From contig JAPUUO010000008.1 of assembly GCA_026967815.1 (NCBI GenBank), positions 1 through 25,936 on the forward strand: a stretch of 25,936 bases of DNA, read 5' to 3'. Both the position numbers and the translations under genes were made by a program. Numbering within the stretch: the first letter of the stretch is position 1; each line of letters starts with the position of its first letter. The notes under the pieces are model-generated. The model did not search any database. It had not been told where the DNA came from and worked only from the letters and a program-made list of their open reading frames with translations. Source of the DNA: Candidatus Bathyarchaeota archaeon (GTDB lineage: Archaea; Thermoproteota; Bathyarchaeia; Bathyarchaeales; Bathyarchaeaceae). Positions 22,697-25,936 of this stretch are shown one piece after another.

Positions 22697-22774
22697 ATAA
22701 GGGCGAAATGGAAAAAGAAGCGCATGCGTAAGGAAAAGCGCAAGAGAAAGCGGAGGCAAAAAAGGTATAAGTAG
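22697..22774 (+). CDS. rpl41e: 50S ribosomal protein L41e, apparent ATA start
   Basis: A 25-codon gene for the smallest ribosomal protein. From ATA at 22697 it reads (M)RAKWKKKRMRKEKRKRKR, then RQKRYK and TAG. Eukaryotic L41 is also 25 residues long and begins MRAKWRKKRMRRLKRKRR, so the match is gapless from the first residue to the last. The frame has a stop (TAG, 22688-22690) three codons upstream and no ATG, GTG or TTG before the conserved RAKW; the internal ATG at 22724 would give a 16-residue product lacking the family's start. AGGAG lies 9 nt upstream. ATA as initiator is therefore the simplest reading; a substitution or sequencing error in an ATG is the alternative. L41e lies at the subunit interface and is often missed in archaeal annotation because of its size. 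Confidence 0.85.
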   Translation: MRAKWKKKRMRKEKRKRKRRQKRYK

Positions 22775-22871
22775 TCTTGACCCCGAGATTGCCAATTTTG
22801 AATCCAACTTCCGCCACTTTACATCGCAGTGATTCATATTCTAAATCCAGATTCTAAAGTCGCAAACTATA

Positions 22872-23120
22872 ATGGCACATAATTTTGAAAGTAGGGCAAA
22901 GGTGAAAATGTTGAGCGAAGTGCTTCTTATAGCTTGTAAAGAGCTAATCGATGACGCCAAAAATGGATGTGTCGACCTCGTTTTCAAAGACATATGCCTC
23001 GAAATCCTAGCGAGAGCAAAGCAGGTTCTGAAGGATGCACAATTTAGAGAACTTTCTTATTATGCTGCTGAAAGAATGAAAGAGAAGAGCAGTATGAGAG
23101 TAGCGGAATTGCCTATCTAG
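22872..23120 (+). CDS. Hypothetical small helical protein
   Basis: An 82-residue frame that I do not recognise. The predicted product is largely helical (LSEVLLIACKELIDDA; DICLEILARAKQVLKDA) with four cysteines spread singly and no metal-binding pattern, signal peptide or membrane span. The ATG at 22872 has no ribosome-binding site; a TATA-like CATATTCTAAAT at 22835-22846 could place the transcript start near the ATG, giving a leaderless message. The in-frame ATG at 22908 has AAAGGTGA just before it and would give 70 residues. The gene ends 4 nt from the end of the convergent rRNA methyltransferase gene. Codon use looks like that of its neighbours, so it is probably real. Confidence 0.5.
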   Translation: MAHNFESRAKVKMLSEVLLIACKELIDDAKNGCVDLVFKDICLEILARAKQVLKDAQFRELSYYAAERMKEKSSMRVAELPI

Positions 23121-23124
23121 GCCC

Positions 23125-23751
23125 TTATTGCTCACTAATTCTCTTCATTTGCATGCATAGAACAAAAATCTCAGCACTCTTTGCTCTGCTCGCCTTCGGT
23201 TTTACTAATTTCACAAAGCCAAAATGTTGCTTAACCTCTCTGACAAACTCTGTCAGCATATCCCCTTGAAAGACCTTAACAAAAAAGTTTCCTCCAGTTT
23301 TCATAGTGTTTCTTGCGATGAGCAACGCCCGTTTTGCGAGGTCGATTTGTCGGGCGTGGTCTAGTTCCCAAACTCCGGAGATGTTAGGTGAAACATCTGA
23401 AACCACAACATCTGCAGGGCCGGAAAGCAGCCCTCTGATGCTCTCTAGTACCTGAGAGTCAGTAATGTCGCCAATTAAGGTTTGGATATTAGAAAAATCT
23501 AGAGGCTCAATGAATCTTACGTCAACACCCAGAACAAGGCCTTTATCACCTACGATTCTCCTTGCTGCTTGCATCCAACCGCCAGGAGCAGCTCCTAAAT
23601 CTACTACTACGTCGCCAGATTTGATGAATCTATATTTTTTCACTGTTTCAAGAAGCTTGTATGCCGCTCTTGATCTATACTTCTCTTCCTTTGACTTGCG
23701 GTAGTAATAGTCCCTTTTTCTTTCTCTGACCCAAGCTTTTGGCAATATCAA
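23125..23751 (-). CDS. rlmE: RlmE/FtsJ-type ribosomal RNA 2'-O-methyltransferase
   Basis: SAM-dependent methyltransferase of the RrmJ family, which modifies a ribose in the A-loop of 23S rRNA (U2552 in E. coli). The 208-residue protein has the KDKE tetrad: Lys32 (SRAAYKLLE), Asp119 (VVSDVSPN), Lys159 (FFVKVFQG) and Glu194 (KSAEIFVLC). The SAM-binding loop is DLGAAPGGW at 51-59. The start is TTG (23751-23749 read on the minus strand), with GGTGA 4 nt before it. It overlaps the stop of the upstream winged-helix gene, so the two form a minus-strand pair. Confidence 0.94.
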   Translation of the reverse strand: MILPKAWVRERKRDYYYRKSKEEKYRSRAAYKLLETVKKYRFIKSGDVVVDLGAAPGGWMQAARRIVGDKGLVLGVDVRFIEPLDFSNIQTLIGDITDSQVLESIRGLLSGPADVVVSDVSPNISGVWELDHARQIDLAKRALLIARNTMKTGGNFFVKVFQGDMLTEFVREVKQHFGFVKLVKPKASRAKSAEIFVLCMQMKRISEQ

Positions 23752-24125
23752 CTTTCACCAGAAGAGCCAGCTTCGCCTAATGTTAAGCTTAGGATCCATT
23801 CGGTTAATCTTTTGCACTCGTTAGGCGAGATGGTTCCCCAGGCTCCACAGCGAGCATCATTTGGACACATTAGACATGGGCATTCAATAATAGAGTTGAT
23901 CGACGCAGGCAGTCTTTTCGGGTAAAGTCGATAAGTCCATCTGCTCCCGAAAAGTTCCTTTTCCCGTTTTATTAATCCTTTATTTTCCAATTTCAAAGCT
24001 ATTCTTGAACCCTCGCGGCTACTGGCACCCAGTTTCCGCCATAGATTCGACTGCAGTATACCTTGGCTTCCGATGTTTACAATGAAGTGTAATGCTTTGT
24101 ATTCAAGATCATCTCGTTTGGGCAT
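23748..24125 (-). CDS. TFE-beta-like (RPC39/RPC34-related) winged-helix protein with Cys cluster
   Basis: A 125-residue protein with one winged-helix domain (about 8-70: ALHFIVNIGSQGILQSNLWR, SSREGSRIALKLENKGLIKR, wing SRWTYRLYP) and a C-terminal cysteine cluster at Cys82, Cys84, Cys87, Cys93 and Cys104 (ECPCLMCPNDARCG, then GTISPNECKRLTEWI). The ISPxxC...W ending resembles the Fe-S cluster domain of archaeal TFE-beta and of the RNA polymerase III subunit RPC39. TFE-beta acts with TFE-alpha to help open promoters. A longer frame reaches 24209, but ATG 24125 has AAAGGAG 9 nt upstream and the TATA box lies between the two, so 24125 is chosen. A dedicated redox or DNA-binding regulator is the alternative. 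Confidence 0.78.
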   Translation of the reverse strand: MPKRDDLEYKALHFIVNIGSQGILQSNLWRKLGASSREGSRIALKLENKGLIKREKELFGSRWTYRLYPKRLPASINSIIECPCLMCPNDARCGAWGTISPNECKRLTEWILSLTLGEAGSSGES

Positions 24126-24155
24126 GCTTATCGGCTCCTTTGCATCTGAGTCTCT

Positions 24156-24168
24156 ACTATATAAATAA
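24156..24168 (-). promoter_or_regulatory. TATA box in the divergent promoter region (TFE-beta side)
   Basis: ACTATATAAATAA on the + strand reads TTATTTATATAGT on the minus strand, containing the consensus-like TTTATATA. It lies about 35 nt upstream of the winged-helix ATG at 24125, a suitable distance for a short leader. The divergent kae1 gene probably uses its own AT-rich element, TTTAACAATAAAAAG at 24174-24188, so the two promoters nearly abut. Confidence 0.6.
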
Positions 24169-24227
24169 GGACGATTTAACAATAAAAAGTTACATGTACA
24201 GACACGCATGAAGTGTGGTGAAAACTC

Positions 24228-25253
24228 TTGGCAACGCTGAGAAAAGCCGATTCATACTGCTTAGGACTAGAATCTACAGCGGACGATTTCAGTGTTGGAA
24301 TCCTTTCATTCAAAGGCGACATTCTGGCCAATGAAGCCAGCATGTTTATGCCAGAAACAGGGGGAATACACCCAAGAGAAGCAGCCAGGCATCATGCAGA
24401 AGTAGCCGGAAAAGTCTTATCGGAAGCTCTACGAAAAGCTGGAATTCAACAGCGTGAAATAAAGATAATCGCCTTTTCTCAAGGGCCAGGGTTGGGACCT
24501 TGCCTTCGAACTGGGGCAACAGCGGCTCGTGCTTTAGCTTGTTATCTTCAAGTTCCGTTGGTGGGGGTTAATCACTGTGTTGCACATATTGAAATCGGTA
24601 AACTCATAACTGGCGCCAAAGACCCTTTGACCCTCTATGTCTCTGGTGGAAATACAATAGTTGCTGCCTTTGAAGCCGGGCGGTACCGGGTTTTCGGTGA
24701 AACCTTAGATATTTCTGTAGGAAACTGCCTTGATGTTTTTGCTCGAGAAGCGGGTCTGCGCCAAAAGATTGGTGAACCTCTTGGCGCTCTCGTAGAGAAA
24801 TTAGCAGCGAGAAGTCAAAACTTCGTTTCTCTTCCATATACTGTGAAGGGCATGGATTTGTCGTTTAGTGGTTTGCTCTCAGCAGCCATAGAATTGCTTA
24901 ACAGTAAAAAATATTCTGTTGAAGACCTATGTTTCAGTCTGCAAGAGGTTGTGTTTTCTATGCTTGCTGAAGTTACAGAAAGAGCATTGGCACATACGGA
25001 AAAGCCAGAAGTGCTCTTGACTGGAGGAGTTGCTGCAAACAAGCGGTTGCAGTCCATGTTAGAAGCTCTTGCCAATGAACATAACGCTAAATTTGGCGTT
25101 GTTCCGAAGCAGTATGCACTAGATAATGGTGCGATGATTGCGTGGACTGGTATTCTCACCTATCAACATGGCCTATCGACGTCCATAGAGAAGAGCTTTG
25201 TTAAGTTGAAGTGGCGCTTAGATGAGGTTTATGCGCCTTGGGTTGGAGGCTAG
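24228..25253 (+). CDS. kae1: KEOPS catalytic subunit Kae1 (tRNA t6A threonylcarbamoyltransferase)
   Basis: Transfers threonylcarbamoyl from TC-AMP to A37 of tRNAs reading ANN codons. The 341-residue protein is an ASKHA-fold enzyme; the metal ligands His116 and His120 are in VNHCVAHIEIG, and the nucleotide-binding segments are GIHPREAARHH (46-56), SQGPGLGPCLRTG (84-96), VSGGNT (138-143) and LLTGGVAANKRL. A late Asp in YALDNGAMIAWTG is the third metal ligand. The start is TTG at 24228 with GGTGA at 24217-24221. Bud32 is separate here, not fused as in some methanogens. Confidence 0.96.
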   Translation: MATLRKADSYCLGLESTADDFSVGILSFKGDILANEASMFMPETGGIHPREAARHHAEVAGKVLSEALRKAGIQQREIKIIAFSQGPGLGPCLRTGATAARALACYLQVPLVGVNHCVAHIEIGKLITGAKDPLTLYVSGGNTIVAAFEAGRYRVFGETLDISVGNCLDVFAREAGLRQKIGEPLGALVEKLAARSQNFVSLPYTVKGMDLSFSGLLSAAIELLNSKKYSVEDLCFSLQEVVFSMLAEVTERALAHTEKPEVLLTGGVAANKRLQSMLEALANEHNAKFGVVPKQYALDNGAMIAWTGILTYQHGLSTSIEKSFVKLKWRLDEVYAPWVGG

Positions 25254-25260
25254 GCTGAAG

Positions 25261-25893
25261 ATGCTTTTCAAGAAGGGTGCTGAAGCCAGCTTGTACATAG
25301 AAGAGTGGCAAGGTCGAAAGGTGATTATGAAGCAGCGACTTCCAAAAGCCTATAGGCTCCCAACTCTTGACGAAGCGATCCGGACTCACCGTACTGTGCG
25401 CGAGCCTCAAAGCATTCATAAGGCAAAAGAAGCGGGTGTGCCAACTCCAACCATATACCTTGTAGACATTACCAGCGCAAACATCGTCATGGAGTTCATT
25501 GAGGGTAAACAAGTTAAACAGATTCTAAACGATCTTTCGCAAGCGAAGCGAAGAAGCCTTTGCCGTCATATCGGCGTGCTCATTGGGCGCCTTCACAGCC
25601 ATGGAATCATGCATGGCGACCTCACTACTTCTAACATGATTTTAACGTCTCACGGCAAAGTTTTCCTTGTAGATTTCGGATTAAGCGAACGGTCAAACGA
25701 ACTTGAAGCGAGAGGTGTGGACTTGCATCTGATGAAAAGAGCTTTGCAGAGCACGCATTATCGATATGTTAAGAAATGCTTTGAGGCGGTTATGGCTGGT
25801 TACTCCGAAGTTGTTGGTAGAAATACAACAGAAGATGTGCTTAATAAGATTCAAGAAATAGAAAGGAGAGGACGTTATGTATCTGAAAGGTAA
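25261..25893 (+). CDS. bud32: KEOPS subunit Bud32, atypical small kinase/ATPase
   Basis: RIO-like kinase that works as an ATPase supporting Kae1. The 210-residue protein has KKGAEASLY (4-12, replacing the glycine loop), Lys24 in VIMKQR, the catalytic HGDLTTSN (118-125, Asp120) and DFG at 138-140. From ATG 25261 it starts MLFKKGAEASLY, as is usual, with GGAGG at 25245-25249 inside the end of kae1. An in-frame ATG at 25222 would add 13 residues overlapping kae1 by 32 nt; I judge this less likely but cannot exclude it. The 3' end overlaps the next gene by 17 nt. Confidence 0.94.
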   Translation: MLFKKGAEASLYIEEWQGRKVIMKQRLPKAYRLPTLDEAIRTHRTVREPQSIHKAKEAGVPTPTIYLVDITSANIVMEFIEGKQVKQILNDLSQAKRRSLCRHIGVLIGRLHSHGIMHGDLTTSNMILTSHGKVFLVDFGLSERSNELEARGVDLHLMKRALQSTHYRYVKKCFEAVMAGYSEVVGRNTTEDVLNKIQEIERRGRYVSER

Positions 25894-25936
25894 AGTAGCC
25901 TTTTTCGTGACAACCAACTTTCACAAGTTCAGCGAA
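25877..25936 (+). CDS. RdgB/HAM1-type non-canonical purine NTP pyrophosphatase, 5' fragment
   Basis: Only the first 20 codons lie in the window. They read MYLKGKVAFFVTTNFHKFSE, whose F(V/A)T(S/T)NxHK pattern is the N-terminal nucleotide-binding motif of the family that hydrolyses XTP and dITP. ATG at 25877 is preceded by GGAGAGG at 25864-25870 and overlaps the bud32 end by 17 nt. The kae1-bud32-HAM1 order is one I recall from other archaea. The rest of the gene is beyond the window edge. Confidence 0.8.
   Translation, partial: MYLKGKVAFFVTTNFHKFSE

Noticed and set aside
22658..22774. L41e made by amber readthrough from the 10-codon GTG frame
   Set aside because: The frame is continuous across TAG 22688-22690, but the L41 family starts exactly at the ATA position and no readthrough signal is visible; ATA initiation is simpler.
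24126..24209. 28-residue N-terminal extension of the winged-helix protein
   Set aside because: It crosses the TATA box, and the ATG at 24125 has its own Shine-Dalgarno site.

Overview
The window is a gene-dense stretch of archaeal chromosome, read almost entirely on the + strand, with short overlaps between genes. The archaeal assignment rests on ribosomal proteins L7Ae, S28e, L24e, L37Ae and L41e, an archaeal/eukaryotic-type IF2 (aIF5B), a proteasome alpha subunit, an exosome (Rrp4/Rrp41/Rrp42), SBDS, prefoldin beta, KEOPS subunits and a complete lower mevalonate branch. A TFE-beta-like winged-helix/Fe-S protein and the eukaryote-like prenyltransferase fit a TACK-type archaeon, Bathyarchaeia being my best guess; this is inference, as no rRNA is present. 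TTG and GTG starts are common, and two genes appear to start at ATA.

Layout. (1) 1-1319: 3' end of rpsB (S2) and a MEMO-family protein. (2) 1439-8416: mevalonate kinase, UbiD-type decarboxylase, phosphomevalonate dehydratase large and small subunits, isopentenyl phosphate kinase, type 2 IPP isomerase and a polyprenyl (GGPP-type) synthase. Together these convert mevalonate to a long-chain prenyl diphosphate for archaeal lipids by the modified (anhydromevalonate phosphate) route. (3) 8439-13589: glutamyl-tRNA synthetase, then the L7Ae-S28e-L24e-(kinase)-IF2 ribosomal cluster, with an adenylate kinase where ndk commonly sits. (4) 13839-19950: the archaeal proteasome/exosome superoperon: psmA, SBDS, rrp4, rrp41, rrp42, L37Ae, a decayed Brix-domain gene fragment, pcc1, prefoldin beta, DUF3194 and a DHH phosphoesterase. 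(5) 20067-22517: ECF-transporter energising module (two ATPases and EcfT) without a visible substrate-binding S component. (6) 22518-23120: a sparse stretch holding a hidden 25-codon L41e gene and a small unknown gene. (7) 23125-24125 on the minus strand: TFE-beta-like factor and RlmE-type rRNA methyltransferase. (8) 24228-25936: kae1, bud32 and the start of a RdgB/HAM1-type nucleotide pyrophosphatase.

Most of the window is conserved housekeeping DNA, and I do not see a new defence, mobile or biosynthetic system. The items most worth following are details a gene caller would miss: L41e and isopentenyl phosphate kinase, both apparently started at ATA behind good Shine-Dalgarno sites; a Brix fragment whose first 33 or so residues still align without gaps although the rest of the gene is gone; an adenylate kinase in the usual ndk position; and the whole post-mevalonate branch in one cluster. 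I see no tRNA, rRNA, CRISPR array, insertion sequence or integrase.
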